Shown here: positions 5,452 through 13,657 of the stretch, in pieces | How positions within the stretch are numbered: the stretch's first letter is position 1 | Layout of the letters: every line of letters begins with the position of its first letter | Assembly (NCBI GenBank): GCA_035476635.1 | Contig: DATILI010000108.1 | Location: forward strand, 1 to 19,065 | Origin: DATILI01 sp035476635 | Lineage (GTDB): Bacteria > Pseudomonadota > Gammaproteobacteria > Burkholderiales > Burkholderiaceae_C | DNA: 19,065 bases | Direction of reading: 5' to 3' | Position numbers and translations under genes: made by a program | The notes under the pieces: model-generated | Databases searched by the model: none | The model's input: the letters and a program-made list of their open reading frames with translations, nothing else | What the model was told of the DNA's origin: nothing

Positions 5452-6591
5452 ATGAACGGTGCGACCTACAACACCGGTCTGCGCCCGGGAGGGATCGAGA
5501 TCCAGGGAACCACGGCGCAGGACCTACTCCAAGCACGGCAAAGCCTGCAGGCCCAACTCGAAGAGTCGGGCCTGGCCGGCCACGTGCAAATGCATGGCGC
5601 CGGCGAGCACGGCGTCCGGGTTGAGCTGCGTTGCGAAAGCCTCGCGGCCTGGGCGCCCGGGCGCGACACGCTCGACTTGTGCCAGACCCTGCAACTGGAC
5701 ACCGAGCGCGCCGCCGACCTGGAACGCGAAATCCTCGTGGCCATGCTGGCGGCGCCGATTCCCTTTCAGTTTCCAAGCCACGACGAACTGATCTCGGCCG
5801 TGCGCATTCGCCGCAACATCGTGCAGGCCGCGCGCAAGACTGCGCTGGCGTTCGACACCAGCCATGCCGCCGAGCGCCCCGAGGCGTACTGGCGCTACGA
5901 CGAAGACTACGGCTTTGTGCTGCAGCCCGGCCAAGACCTCATCAGCGCGCTACAAAAGGCAACGCAACCGGACGCGTCGGGCAAGCTCTATTCGTTTTCC
6001 TGCTACCGCGCCACCGAGTACGTGATCCTGCTGGGCATTGCGCAGGAGTTGCAAGTGTGCAATCCAGCCCTGTTCGCGCAGCTGCAGCGGCACAGCGAGC
6101 AGCGCGCCATCCGCTCCGGCAAATTCCACGATGTCTTTCTCTACGAGTACGGCAGCATGGAAGACCCGTTGCCGCCCAGGTACTACGTGCCGGGCGACCG
6201 CCTGTGGTTTCGCAACCCGGACGCGCACTCCTCCGACGTCACGGGCTATGAAGGCTCCTGGGTGTTCTACCTGGGCAACGGCCTGTTCACCAACTTCTGG
6301 AAGCGCGACCAGCCGTTCAGCTTCACCTCCAAATGCGTCGAGCTGTTCCACTGGCGCCATGCGACCTATCTCAACACGGCGAACGAACTGCAGATCGACG
6401 AAAGCATCGTGGAGGAGCGCGTGCGCGCCACGATGCGTGACGCGGCGCAGGTGCAGGATGTGCTGCAGACCATGGTGCGCCTGCGCGACCCCAAGGGCGT
6501 GTATGCCGAGGGCGGCTGCATCGACACCACGCGCGAATACCCGCGCCACGTGCGGCCGGGAACGGCCGATATGGTGTTGCCGCCGCTGTGA
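5452..6591 (+). CDS. Tgl-like protein-glutamine gamma-glutamyltransferase homologue
   Basis: A 379-residue protein whose residues about 100-285 align by eye with Bacillus subtilis Tgl, the spore-coat transglutaminase that forms gamma-glutamyl-lysine crosslinks. Matching blocks are IPFQFPSHDELISAVRIRR then NIVQAARK (Tgl VQFDYHS.. NIVAAAK), AYWRYDEDYGFVL (TTYWRVSPEGALEL), LYSFSCYRATEYVILLGIA (FYAFECATAIVIIYYLALI) and RYYVPGDRLWFRNPDA..GYEGSWVFYLG (HFFLGDCLYFKNPEF..WRGENVILLG). Cys184 falls on the catalytic Cys116. Glu115 of Tgl is Ser183 here; Glu187 has no strict equivalent (Glu267 lies two residues off), and His200 appears to be Asn281 or a neighbour. The first ~100 residues and the last ~95 have no counterpart in Tgl. 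No signal peptide or membrane segment. Start ATG at 5452; a weak ribosome site. It ends 16 bp before the end of a convergent glycosyltransferase gene. Confidence 0.7.
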   Translation: MNGATYNTGLRPGGIEIQGTTAQDLLQARQSLQAQLEESGLAGHVQMHGAGEHGVRVELRCESLAAWAPGRDTLDLCQTLQLDTERAADLEREILVAMLAAPIPFQFPSHDELISAVRIRRNIVQAARKTALAFDTSHAAERPEAYWRYDEDYGFVLQPGQDLISALQKATQPDASGKLYSFSCYRATEYVILLGIAQELQVCNPALFAQLQRHSEQRAIRSGKFHDVFLYEYGSMEDPLPPRYYVPGDRLWFRNPDAHSSDVTGYEGSWVFYLGNGLFTNFWKRDQPFSFTSKCVELFHWRHATYLNTANELQIDESIVEERVRATMRDAAQVQDVLQTMVRLRDPKGVYAEGGCIDTTREYPRHVRPGTADMVLPPL

Positions 6592-6607
6592 AACGCGGCG
6601 GTGCCGG

Positions 6608-7564
6608 CTAGCGGCGCCGAAAGACTTGCACCCAGTTCGCGGCCAGCTCGCGCCAGTAGCTCCATTTCAAGGGCGCCCGTCGGATGGCCGCCAGCGCGTG
6701 GCTTCGTGCGCGCCGACCATCGCCATGACGCCGGAAGTGCAGGGTTGCGATGTTGTGGCACTCCCCAGCCAGGGCGTCGATCAGCGCCCGATGGCGATCA
6801 AACGCAACATCGTTTCGCAGCCAATTCAGGACATCCAGGTAATGAAGCTCCTTGGGTCCTTTGAGTGTCGCCATCAGACTGCCTGCACGCTGACGGTAGA
6901 AGGCTGAGACGATGGGCGCAAACACAAATGCGCCGCGGTCCGCCAGGCGCAGCCACAAAAGCGTATCTTCCGGCCCGTTGAATCCAGGGTGAAAGCGACC
7001 CACCGCATCCATCGCGCTGCGGCGAATCAAGGATGCGCCAGTCCAGACGAAGTGCGTGGAAGCGACCACATCGAAAGGCTCTTCCAGCAACTGGGGAATC
7101 CCGGTTGCGAACGCATCGGCAAACGCTGCCCGTGCACGCGGTCCCAGACCGATGCGGCCAACGGCCTGGCTTGGCACCTTATCCTCCATCCACGCAAAAT
7201 CCGTCGTGATCACATCGGCGCGAGGATGGCGCCGCGCAAGTCCCACACGCATGGCCAGCGCATCGGGAATCCAAAGGTCGTCGCCGTCCAGCAGCGCCAC
7301 GAATTCACCGCGCGCACGGGCCAGGGCCGCGTTGCGCGCCGCAACGACACCGCGGTTGCCTTGGAGTGCCAAGGCGACAAAGCGCGCATCCCTGGCTTCC
7401 CAGTCACGCATGATGGCCAAGGTGCCATCAGTCGATCCGTCATCGACCATCAGGACTTCGAAGTCCGCCCAGCTTTGGGCGGCCACCGATGACAAGGTTT
7501 CGTGCAGATAAAGTCCCACATTCCAGCAAGGAATGATCACGGAAATCGATGGTGCGCCGGTCAT
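6608..7564 (-). CDS. Family 2 glycosyltransferase (GT-A fold)
   Basis: Encodes 318 residues. It begins MTGAPSISVIIPCWNVGLYLHETLSSVAAQSW, the classical GT2 N-terminus, then VLMVDDGSTDGT (nucleotide binding), GNRGVVAARNAAL, and FVALLDGDDLWIPDAL, with the metal-binding DxD-like DGDD. The later FNGPEDTLLWLRLADRG resembles the GT2 catalytic ED segment. The C-terminal ~70 residues are basic (FRRHGDGRRARSHALAAIRRAP), ending RRR; no membrane helices. It probably transfers a sugar from a nucleotide donor onto a surface glycan or lipid precursor; donor and acceptor unknown. The start ATG (7562-7564) overlaps the stop of the upstream glycosyltransferase gene by 4 nt, and this decides the start although the frame is open further upstream. 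It converges with the Tgl-like gene, with 16 bp between the stops. Confidence 0.93.
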   Translation of the reverse strand: MTGAPSISVIIPCWNVGLYLHETLSSVAAQSWADFEVLMVDDGSTDGTLAIMRDWEARDARFVALALQGNRGVVAARNAALARARGEFVALLDGDDLWIPDALAMRVGLARRHPRADVITTDFAWMEDKVPSQAVGRIGLGPRARAAFADAFATGIPQLLEEPFDVVASTHFVWTGASLIRRSAMDAVGRFHPGFNGPEDTLLWLRLADRGAFVFAPIVSAFYRQRAGSLMATLKGPKELHYLDVLNWLRNDVAFDRHRALIDALAGECHNIATLHFRRHGDGRRARSHALAAIRRAPLKWSYWRELAANWVQVFRRR

Positions 7565-8493
7565 GTGAAGAAACGTCCCCACGCCACGTTGGCTTGAACA
7601 TAGAACCTCAGGAAATTGGCCGAGATTCCTCTTTCGCGCAGCATGCTTTTCGTTGCGCGCAGAAAGTTCATCAGAGACTTTCTGAGTATCCATTTCTTCT
7701 TCCAGTAGTTTCCGCATTCATCCGCCAGCACAGCGTCGGTCCGGCCCACACCCCGGTAATACATGCCGATATAGGATAAATTCAATTTGCTGGCCGCAAC
7801 GAAGTGCTGGGTACGCGCTTGCGGTACCCATTGCCCTGATGCGCCCTGGCGCTTCAAGTCTTCCATCAAGGCGGTCTCTTCGCCGTGGATCCGGTAATTT
7901 CCCTTGACACCCAGGCGAGGATCGAAGCGCGGGGGCGCGGACTTGTTCAATCGAAGCGCGAAATTCGCACCATAAGGCAGGCCCGCCACATCCATGTCCG
8001 TGGACCCCACCTTGTCACCCCGGCCTACCGGATCAATCACGCCGAAAGCGGATTTCACAATCTCGAAATGCTGGCTGAACCAAGCTGGGGGCTCGGTCTC
8101 GAACAATGGGTCGATCGCCCCGCCAAAAATCCCCACCTTGCCGGATTTGGCGAACTCGCGCTCATAGGCGGTCAGCCAGTCCTGGCACGGCAATACATCG
8201 TCGTCCGTCCAGACAATAAAGTCGGCATCGAGCTTGCCCGCTTCGACTAGCGCGCGGTTCCGCGCATTGGAGAGGCCCTGTTCTTCTTCGTAGAACGACT
8301 GGATCGGAAGTCTTCGCGAAAAGCGGGAAATCACCTCAGGGGTATTGTCTGTCGATCGGTTGTTGATGATCAGCAAAACCCAGTCGTAGTGAACCGGGTG
8401 ATCGATCTCGCATATACGCTCCAGAGTTTTTTGCAGTAAATCTGACCTGTTGAAGGTACAGATGGCAACAGCAACTATCAAAATATTCCCCAA
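7561..8493 (-). CDS. Family 2 glycosyltransferase (GT-A fold), first of a pair
   Basis: A 310-residue protein with a GT2 core: VAVAICTFNRSDLLQKTLERI at the N-terminus, LLIINNRSTDNTPEVI for the nucleotide, EQGLSNARNRALVEAG, and DFIVWTDDDVLPCQDWLTAYEREF with the DDD metal site. IHGEETALMEDLKRQG is the probable catalytic-base region, followed by a basic C-terminal part without membrane helices. No ATG is available: the frame upstream is closed by TAG, so the start is TTG at 8493, or, more likely by ribosome binding site, TTG at 8481, which is preceded by GGGGA five bases upstream. Its stop overlaps the start of the second glycosyltransferase. Both genes look less GC-rich than their neighbours, so lateral acquisition is possible. 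A LysR gene lies 33 bp upstream on the same strand. No other glycan genes are in view. Confidence 0.92.
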   Translation of the reverse strand: MGNILIVAVAICTFNRSDLLQKTLERICEIDHPVHYDWVLLIINNRSTDNTPEVISRFSRRLPIQSFYEEEQGLSNARNRALVEAGKLDADFIVWTDDDVLPCQDWLTAYEREFAKSGKVGIFGGAIDPLFETEPPAWFSQHFEIVKSAFGVIDPVGRGDKVGSTDMDVAGLPYGANFALRLNKSAPPRFDPRLGVKGNYRIHGEETALMEDLKRQGASGQWVPQARTQHFVAASKLNLSYIGMYYRGVGRTDAVLADECGNYWKKKWILRKSLMNFLRATKSMLRERGISANFLRFYVQANVAWGRFFT

Positions 8494-8526
8494 AGTCTTG
8501 TCGCAGGATTTTCTCCACCCGTGATC

Positions 8527-9468
8527 CTAAACGACCCAGCGCGCATAGCGCTGGCGCAGCTGTGTGCGGCAGATCGCCACGAACTCCTGCACCGCCGCCG
8601 ATTGCGGCAGCTTGGGATGAAACGCGATCAGGCTGCGAAAGTGCACGCGCGGCTCGAACGGAACAACGCGCAATTCGTCGGCGCGAAACCCCGCGGCCAC
8701 CAGCGGGTTGGTCAGCGCCAGGCCGGCGCCCGCCAGCACCAGCGCGCATTGGGTGGCGCTGTAGGGCGTCTGCACCGCCTGCAGCATGGGCACGCCGGCC
8801 TGGGCAAAGGCATCGTCCAGGCGCTGTTGTGTATGGTCCGATGGCGACAGGGCGATCAGCGGCACGCCGCCCAAGTCCTTGGCACCAAGCCGCGTGCGCC
8901 GCGCGAAGGGATGGCGCGCCGGCACGGCCACCACGGCCGGCACTTCGTAGAAGACCGAGGCCGCCAGGCCCTGGGTGCTGGTTTCATCGGCGACAAAGCC
9001 CAGGTCCAGCGCACCGGCCAGCAGCGCATCCTTGATTTGCTGGGAGCTTTCCACCATCAGCAAGGTCGACGATTGCGCGAACTGGCGCTGGAATTCACGC
9101 ACCGCATGCGGCATCAGGCTGCTGGCCAGGGCATGCAGGCAGCCCACGCGCAGTTGCACGCTGCCTTGTCCGCGCAAGGCGGCAATGCGCAACTGCAGTT
9201 GCTCCAGGCCGACCACCACGCGCTCGATTTCGCCGAGCAGCACCTGCGCCTGCGCACTGGGAACCAGCTTGCCGCGCTGGCGCGCAAACAGCGCGAGGCC
9301 GGTCTGCGCCTCCAGTTGCGAAAGCAGTTGCGAGACCGATGGCTGGCTGACCTGCAAGGCCTGCGCGGCGCGCGTGATCGAACCCAGCTGCATGGTCAGG
9401 CGAAAGGCTTCGATCTGGCGCAGGCTGGGCGCGCCGCGCAAAGTGCTGCTGGCTTGGGGGATTTTCAT
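8527..9468 (-). CDS. LysR family transcriptional regulator (divergent from the PLP enzyme gene)
   Basis: A 313-residue LysR-type regulator. Residues about 15-75 are the winged helix-turn-helix (PSLRQIEAFRLTMQLGSITRAAQALQVSQPSVSQLLSQLEAQTGLALFAR), followed by a linker helix and a periplasmic-binding-protein-like effector domain (VQLRVGCLHALASSLMPHAVREFQ, ALLAGALDLGFVADE, and AGAGLALTNPLVAAGF late). It starts at ATG 9468 and shares the 70-bp region 9469-9538 with the divergent threonine-synthase-like gene, the normal arrangement when a LysR protein controls its neighbour. The effector is presumably the compound handled by the PLP enzyme and Bug receptor; this is inference from position. The two glycosyltransferase genes lie downstream in the same direction but are not expected targets. 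Confidence 0.94.
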   Translation of the reverse strand: MKIPQASSTLRGAPSLRQIEAFRLTMQLGSITRAAQALQVSQPSVSQLLSQLEAQTGLALFARQRGKLVPSAQAQVLLGEIERVVVGLEQLQLRIAALRGQGSVQLRVGCLHALASSLMPHAVREFQRQFAQSSTLLMVESSQQIKDALLAGALDLGFVADETSTQGLAASVFYEVPAVVAVPARHPFARRTRLGAKDLGGVPLIALSPSDHTQQRLDDAFAQAGVPMLQAVQTPYSATQCALVLAGAGLALTNPLVAAGFRADELRVVPFEPRVHFRSLIAFHPKLPQSAAVQEFVAICRTQLRQRYARWVV

Positions 9469-9485
9469 ATAGGGTGAACTTATAA

Positions 9486-9506
9486 CTTACGCAGTTTCTT
9501 CGCAAG
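9486..9506. promoter_or_regulatory. Candidate LysR operator between divergent genes
   Basis: CTTACG at 9486-9491 and CGCAAG at 9501-9506 form an imperfect inverted repeat (5 of 6 pairs) with a 9-nt centre, in the T-N11-A style seen at LysR operators. It lies in the short shared region of the LysR and threonine-synthase-like genes. The match is weak and short. Confidence 0.3.
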
Positions 9507-9538
9507 CCAAACGCTGCGCGGAGCCCTAGCATTCGGCC

Positions 9539-10792
9539 ATGCATCGATCTCCTGCCCTCTCGCAATCCGCCTCCCTTGCCGCGCGCCGCGTCGGCGCCGC
9601 GCAAAGCCAACGCAACCCGCAATGGCTGGGCTACCGCTGCCTGCGCTGCGAACAACGCTATGACCTGGGCGACCTGCCCGAGGGCTGCCCCGCATGTGCG
9701 CGCGCCGGCGTGCCGGCCAGCGTGGTGGCGCGCTATGCCAATGACCCTGCCGATGCGGCCGACGCCAGCAACCTGCCGACGCAAGCGCGCTGGCCGCAGT
9801 TGCCTTACCAGCAACCGTGGTCGCTGGGCGAAGGGCATACGCCCTGCGTCGCGGTGCCGGCGCTGGCCGCGGCCCTGGGCCTGGCGCGCGTCAGCATCAA
9901 GAACGAGTCGGCCAACCCGACCGGCTCGCACAAGGACCGCATGTCGGCCATGGGCATCACCCACGCCTTGCAGCAGGGCGCGCACACGGTGGTGCTGGCC
10001 TCCAGCGGCAACGCCGCGATTTCGGCGGCGGCCTACTGCGCGGCCGCCGGCCTGGCCTGCGAAGTCGCCGCCTACAGCACACTGGCCGATCCGTTCGCGC
10101 GCGGCCTGGCGGCGTTCGGCGCGCAAGTCCTCTCGTTCGACACCCCGTTTGCGCGCTGGGACCATGTGCGCCAACGCGCGCAATCCCCTGGCGTCTTCGC
10201 GCTGACCAACTACATGGTGCCGCCCGTCGGCAGCGCCGCAGTGGCGGTGGAGGCCTACAAGGCCATCGCCTGGGAATGCGTGGACGCCGGCGTCGTGCCC
10301 GACCATGTGCTGGTGCCCACGGCGCGCGGCGATCTGCTCTGGGGCATCTGGGCCGGGTTTGAACATGCGCGCGCGGCCGGGCGCATCGCCCGCACGCCGC
10401 GCGTATGGGCCATCGAGCCGTTTGCGCGCCTCTCGCGTGTGCTGTCCGGCGAACCCTTGTCGAAAAGCTTCGAGGGCAGCACCGCGCAGTTCTCAATCGC
10501 CGGCGAGACCGTGACTTACCAGCAGTGGCATGCGGTGCAACGCAGCGAAGGCGGTGCGGTGGTGGTGGACGATGCACTGGCCTGCGCCGCGCAGCGCAGC
10601 CTCGGCGCACATGGCTTCTGGCCCGAACTGTGCGCGGCGGCGCCGCTGGCGGCCATGCAGATCCTGTTGCACGAGGGCCGCATCCAGCCGAGCGAGCACG
10701 CCCTTCTCATCATGACGGCGCGTGCCGACCGTGACAACGCCGCGCCAAGCTTTCGCGCGCCCTCCTCCTCTTTGGAAAGAAACTCAGCATGA
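9539..10792 (+). CDS. Threonine synthase-like PLP-dependent enzyme
   Basis: A 417-residue fold-type II PLP enzyme. Residues about 30-53 contain YRCLRCEQRYDLGDLPEGCPAC, two CxxC pairs 12 residues apart, a zinc-ribbon-like N-terminal element also seen in threonine-synthase paralogues. The PLP lysine is Lys132 in ESANPTGSHKDRM, and SSGNAAISAAAY (155-166) is the cofactor phosphate loop. It resembles threonine synthase, which converts O-phosphohomoserine to threonine, but threonine synthase is normally a housekeeping gene in an amino-acid operon. Here it sits with a LysR regulator and a Bug receptor, so a catabolic lyase acting on an imported compound is at least as likely. Start ATG 9539; weak ribosome site. 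Its stop overlaps the start of the receptor gene by 4 nt (ATGA), indicating translational coupling. Confidence 0.88.
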   Translation: MHRSPALSQSASLAARRVGAAQSQRNPQWLGYRCLRCEQRYDLGDLPEGCPACARAGVPASVVARYANDPADAADASNLPTQARWPQLPYQQPWSLGEGHTPCVAVPALAAALGLARVSIKNESANPTGSHKDRMSAMGITHALQQGAHTVVLASSGNAAISAAAYCAAAGLACEVAAYSTLADPFARGLAAFGAQVLSFDTPFARWDHVRQRAQSPGVFALTNYMVPPVGSAAVAVEAYKAIAWECVDAGVVPDHVLVPTARGDLLWGIWAGFEHARAAGRIARTPRVWAIEPFARLSRVLSGEPLSKSFEGSTAQFSIAGETVTYQQWHAVQRSEGGAVVVDDALACAAQRSLGAHGFWPELCAAAPLAAMQILLHEGRIQPSEHALLIMTARADRDNAAPSFRAPSSSLERNSA

Positions 10793-11778
10793 TCTGCCAC
10801 ACCTCGACCTCTTTGACGCGATGGACCCGGCGCCTCGCCACGCTGGCGTTCAGCGCCCTGCTGGCCAGCACCGCGCACGCGGCCTTTCCCGACAAACCGG
10901 TCAAGCTCATCGTGCCCTGGGCACCGGGCGGCAGCACCGACGCCATTGCGCGCGCCATCGCCCAGCGCGTGGGCGAAACCCTGGGACAGCCGGTCATCGT
11001 CGACAACAAGCCCGGCGCCGCCGGGCAGATCGGCACGGACGCGGCGGCGAAGGCCGCAGCCGACGGCTACACCATCAGCATCGTGGAGCTGCCGCATGCG
11101 ATTGCGCCGGCGGTGGTGGCCAAGCTGCCGTATGACCTGCTGCGCGACTTCACGCCGATCACCCTGGTTGGCACCTCGCCGCTGGTGCTGTTTGCGACGC
11201 CGGGCGTGGCTAACGACGGCAAGGCCCTGCTGGCCTCGGCGCGCACGGCATCAGCCAAGCCGCTGGCGCTGGCCCACAGCGGCAACGGCACCGTCAGCCA
11301 CCTGGCGGCCGAAGTGCTGGCCGTGCGCACCGGCCAGCGCTACATCATGGTGCCCTACCGCGGCTCGGCGCCGGCGCTGACCGACGTGGCCGCCGGCCAG
11401 GTGCAGGGCCACTTCGCCACCATGGCCAGCGGCCTCAGCCTGCTGGAGGCCGGCCGCCTGCAGCCGATGCTGGTGACCAGCGAGAAACGCATGCCCGTGC
11501 TGCCCAACGTGCCCACCGCGACCGAACTGGGACTGAAGGACATGAACATGCAGCAATGGTGGGCCTTCGTGGCGCCCGCCACCACGCCCGTGGCGGTGAT
11601 TGAAAAACTGCGCACCGAAATCCTCGCGGCCATCGCGCACAAGAGCGTGAAGGACCGGCTGGGCACCCTGGCCATCGACCTCAAGGGATCGTCACGCGAC
11701 GACCTGCGCCGCTTCATGCGCTCCGAGGTCGACCGCTGGGGCCAGGTGGCGCGGGAGGCGGGGCTCAAGCCGGAGTGA
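10789..11778 (+). CDS. Bug-type (TctC family) periplasmic solute-binding protein
   Basis: Encodes 329 residues. An N-terminal signal peptide (positive RWTRR, hydrophobic ATLAFSALLAS, cleavage after AHA near residue 31) is followed by AFPDKPVKLIVPWAPGGSTDAIARAIAQRV, the hallmark of tripartite tricarboxylate transporter receptors of the Bug family expanded in Burkholderiales. Later parts are VDNKPGAAGQIGTDAAAKAAADGYT, YRGSAPALTDVAAGQVQGHF, PVLPNVPTATELGL and WWAFVAPATTPVAVI. Bug proteins bind small carboxylates or amides in the periplasm; no TctA/TctB membrane genes are nearby, which is common because orphan receptors are abundant. The ATG at 10789 overlaps the upstream stop. The protein probably feeds the substrate of the PLP enzyme; the ligand is unknown. 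Confidence 0.94.
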   Translation: MICHTSTSLTRWTRRLATLAFSALLASTAHAAFPDKPVKLIVPWAPGGSTDAIARAIAQRVGETLGQPVIVDNKPGAAGQIGTDAAAKAAADGYTISIVELPHAIAPAVVAKLPYDLLRDFTPITLVGTSPLVLFATPGVANDGKALLASARTASAKPLALAHSGNGTVSHLAAEVLAVRTGQRYIMVPYRGSAPALTDVAAGQVQGHFATMASGLSLLEAGRLQPMLVTSEKRMPVLPNVPTATELGLKDMNMQQWWAFVAPATTPVAVIEKLRTEILAAIAHKSVKDRLGTLAIDLKGSSRDDLRRFMRSEVDRWGQVAREAGLKPE

Positions 11779-11788
11779 AAATGGCATC

Positions 11789-12772
11789 ATGAAAATCCTC
11801 GTCACCGGCAGCGCCGGCCATTTGGGCGAAGCGCTGGTGCGCAGCCTTGAGAACGCGGGGCACGAAGCCATCGGCCTGGACGTGCACGCGAGTCCGTACA
11901 CCCGGGTTGTCGGGTCGATCGCAGACCGCGGCGTGGTCAGGCGCTGCATGGCCGGCATCGGTGCGGTCCTGCACACCGCGACCCTGCACAAGCCCCATGT
12001 GGCCACGCACACGCGGCAAGACTTCGTCGACACCAACATCACCGGCAGCTTGCACCTGCTTGAAGAAGCGGCAGCCGCGGGCGTTCGGGCCTTCGTGTTC
12101 ACCAGTACCACCAGCGTGTTCGGCCATGCGCTGAGCCCTGGGCCCGGGCAGCCAGCGGTCTGGGTCACGGAGGACCTGGTGCCGGTGCCGAAGAATATCT
12201 ATGGCGTGAGCAAGCTGGCCGCGGAAAACCTGTGCGAGCTGTTGCACCGCCAGACCGCCATGCCCTGCATCGTGCTGCGAACCTCGCGCTTCTTCCCCGA
12301 GAGCGACGACGAGAAGGCGACGCGGCAGGCCTACGCCGACGCGAACGTCAAGGTGAATGAGTTTCTGTTTCGTCGCGTGGAACTGGAAGATGTGGTCAGC
12401 GCCCACCTGCTCGCCATCGAAAAGGCGCCGGCCATCGGCTTTGGGCGCTATATCGTCAGCGCCACCACCCCATTCGGCCAGGAAGACCTCGGCCTCCTGC
12501 CCACGCAGGCCCGCGCCGTCGTCCAGCGCCAGGTTCCTGACTACGAGGCCCTGTATGCGCGCCGCGGCTGGCAGATGTTTCCCGGGATCGAACGCGTGTA
12601 TGTCAATGCGCGAGCCCGCGCGGCGTTGGGCTGGCAGCCGCGGCATGACTTCGCGTCCATGGTCGCACGCCTGCAATCGGCCGACGACTACCGCAGCCCG
12701 CTGGCGCGCAGCATCGGCATCAAGGGCTACCACCGCGAGGTTTTTGCAGACGGCCCTTACCCGATAGCGTGA
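11789..12772 (+). CDS. NAD-dependent epimerase/dehydratase (extended SDR)
   Basis: A 327-residue extended short-chain dehydrogenase. The Rossmann motif TGSAGHLG lies at residues 6-13, the acidic NAD-ribose position is DVH at 31-33, VLHTATLHKPH and DTNITGSLHLLEEA are the central strands, FTSTTSVFG supplies the catalytic Ser/Thr, and Y138-GVS-K142 is the active-site YxxxK. The family usually acts on nucleotide-sugars, but no sugar-pathway gene adjoins it and the ~325-aa size also fits other oxidoreductases. The unusual RFFPESDDEKATRQAYADANVKVNEF insert at about 165-195 reads as a lid over the substrate pocket. The gene begins 10 bp after the Bug receptor and so is probably part of the same transcript as the PLP enzyme and receptor. 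Start ATG 11789. Confidence 0.9.
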   Translation: MKILVTGSAGHLGEALVRSLENAGHEAIGLDVHASPYTRVVGSIADRGVVRRCMAGIGAVLHTATLHKPHVATHTRQDFVDTNITGSLHLLEEAAAAGVRAFVFTSTTSVFGHALSPGPGQPAVWVTEDLVPVPKNIYGVSKLAAENLCELLHRQTAMPCIVLRTSRFFPESDDEKATRQAYADANVKVNEFLFRRVELEDVVSAHLLAIEKAPAIGFGRYIVSATTPFGQEDLGLLPTQARAVVQRQVPDYEALYARRGWQMFPGIERVYVNARARAALGWQPRHDFASMVARLQSADDYRSPLARSIGIKGYHREVFADGPYPIA

Positions 12773-12815
12773 CGCGGTGGCGCAAGCCCGCCAACCCCGG
12801 GGCTATCATGCGGCC

Positions 12816-13619
12816 ATGGTTGCAAGGGTTTCGCCGCTGTCTGCGGCTTCGGGCATCGGCCGCGCGGCAGCGCAGTGGCTGCTGGGCTGGTGGCGTATCG
12901 TGCACTTCGGCGCGCTGATCCTGGTGCTGATGCTCACGCCTTCCAGCTACACCGGTGCGAACCGGGTGGTACTGGTCCGCACCATCTATCTCAATACCGC
13001 GCCCATCCTGCTGTGGTTCACCGTGCTGTGCGCATTTCTGAGCCTGGTGCTCACGCGCATCGTGGTGGTCACCGCCCTGAGCTATGGCCTCTCGCAGTAC
13101 GCGCTGGAGATGGTGATCCGGGTGCTGGTGCTGGAGCTGATCCCGTTGATCGCGGCGCTGTTCGTGGCCTTGCGCTGCACCATTCCCGATGGCGCGGAAC
13201 TCACGCTGATGCGCGAGCGCGGCGACTTCGAGGCGATGCGAAGCCGGGGCATCGAGCCGGTGCGCCAGGAGGTGTTGCCGCGCGTGGTGGCGGGCCTGTT
13301 TTCCACCGCGACCCTGGCCGCCCTGAGCTGCGTGGTGGCGCTGGTGGTGGCCTACCTGGCCGTGAACGGACTCACGCATGCCGGCCTGGCCAGTTTCACG
13401 CGCATGTTCGGCCACGTATTCAACCCGGCGGTCACCTTGATCTTCGTGCTCAAGACGTTGTTCTTCAGCCTGGCCGTTTCGCTGATGCCGATGGCCTCGG
13501 GCCTGTACGACATGCCCCGCGGGGCCGGGCGCACCGGTGCCGAGCTGCGCGGCCTGGTGCGCATGTTCGCCGTGCTGCTCTTGGTCGAAGTGGCCTCGCT
13601 GGTGGGGAACTACTATTAG
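12816..13619 (+). CDS. MlaE/YrbE-type ABC transporter permease
   Basis: A 267-residue inner-membrane protein with five or so hydrophobic segments. It has the MlaE signature in degenerate form: VLELIPLIAALFVALRCTIPDGAELTLMRERGDFEAMRSRGIEPVRQEVLPRVVAGL matches the family's EL-GP-x-LTA-x-GR-x-AE-x-M-EQ-DAL-x-x-G pattern followed by PR-x-AG. MlaE forms the membrane core of an MCE lipid shuttle between inner and outer membranes. The Cys-Thr-Ile-Pro replacing the usual Gly-Arg glycine region is notable. The ATG at 12816 is chosen; a GTG at 12777 would add 13 residues before MVARVSPL. The gene directly precedes an MlaD homologue (38-bp gap), but no MlaF-type ATPase gene is adjacent. Confidence 0.88.
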   Translation: MVARVSPLSAASGIGRAAAQWLLGWWRIVHFGALILVLMLTPSSYTGANRVVLVRTIYLNTAPILLWFTVLCAFLSLVLTRIVVVTALSYGLSQYALEMVIRVLVLELIPLIAALFVALRCTIPDGAELTLMRERGDFEAMRSRGIEPVRQEVLPRVVAGLFSTATLAALSCVVALVVAYLAVNGLTHAGLASFTRMFGHVFNPAVTLIFVLKTLFFSLAVSLMPMASGLYDMPRGAGRTGAELRGLVRMFAVLLLVEVASLVGNYY

Positions 13620-13657
13620 GCGGCCGGCGGCTTTCCTGCCACGGCGCTATCCAATCC

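Noticed and set aside
9539..10792. Naming the PLP enzyme simply as housekeeping threonine synthase
   Set aside because: Zinc-ribbon-like N-terminus, Bug receptor coupling and LysR control are not typical of the biosynthetic gene, so only a family-level call is given.
12875..13657. Upstream extension of the MCE protein frame
   Set aside because: This part overlaps the MlaE-like permease in another frame and is Arg/Gly/His-rich shadow sequence; the conserved protein starts at 13658.
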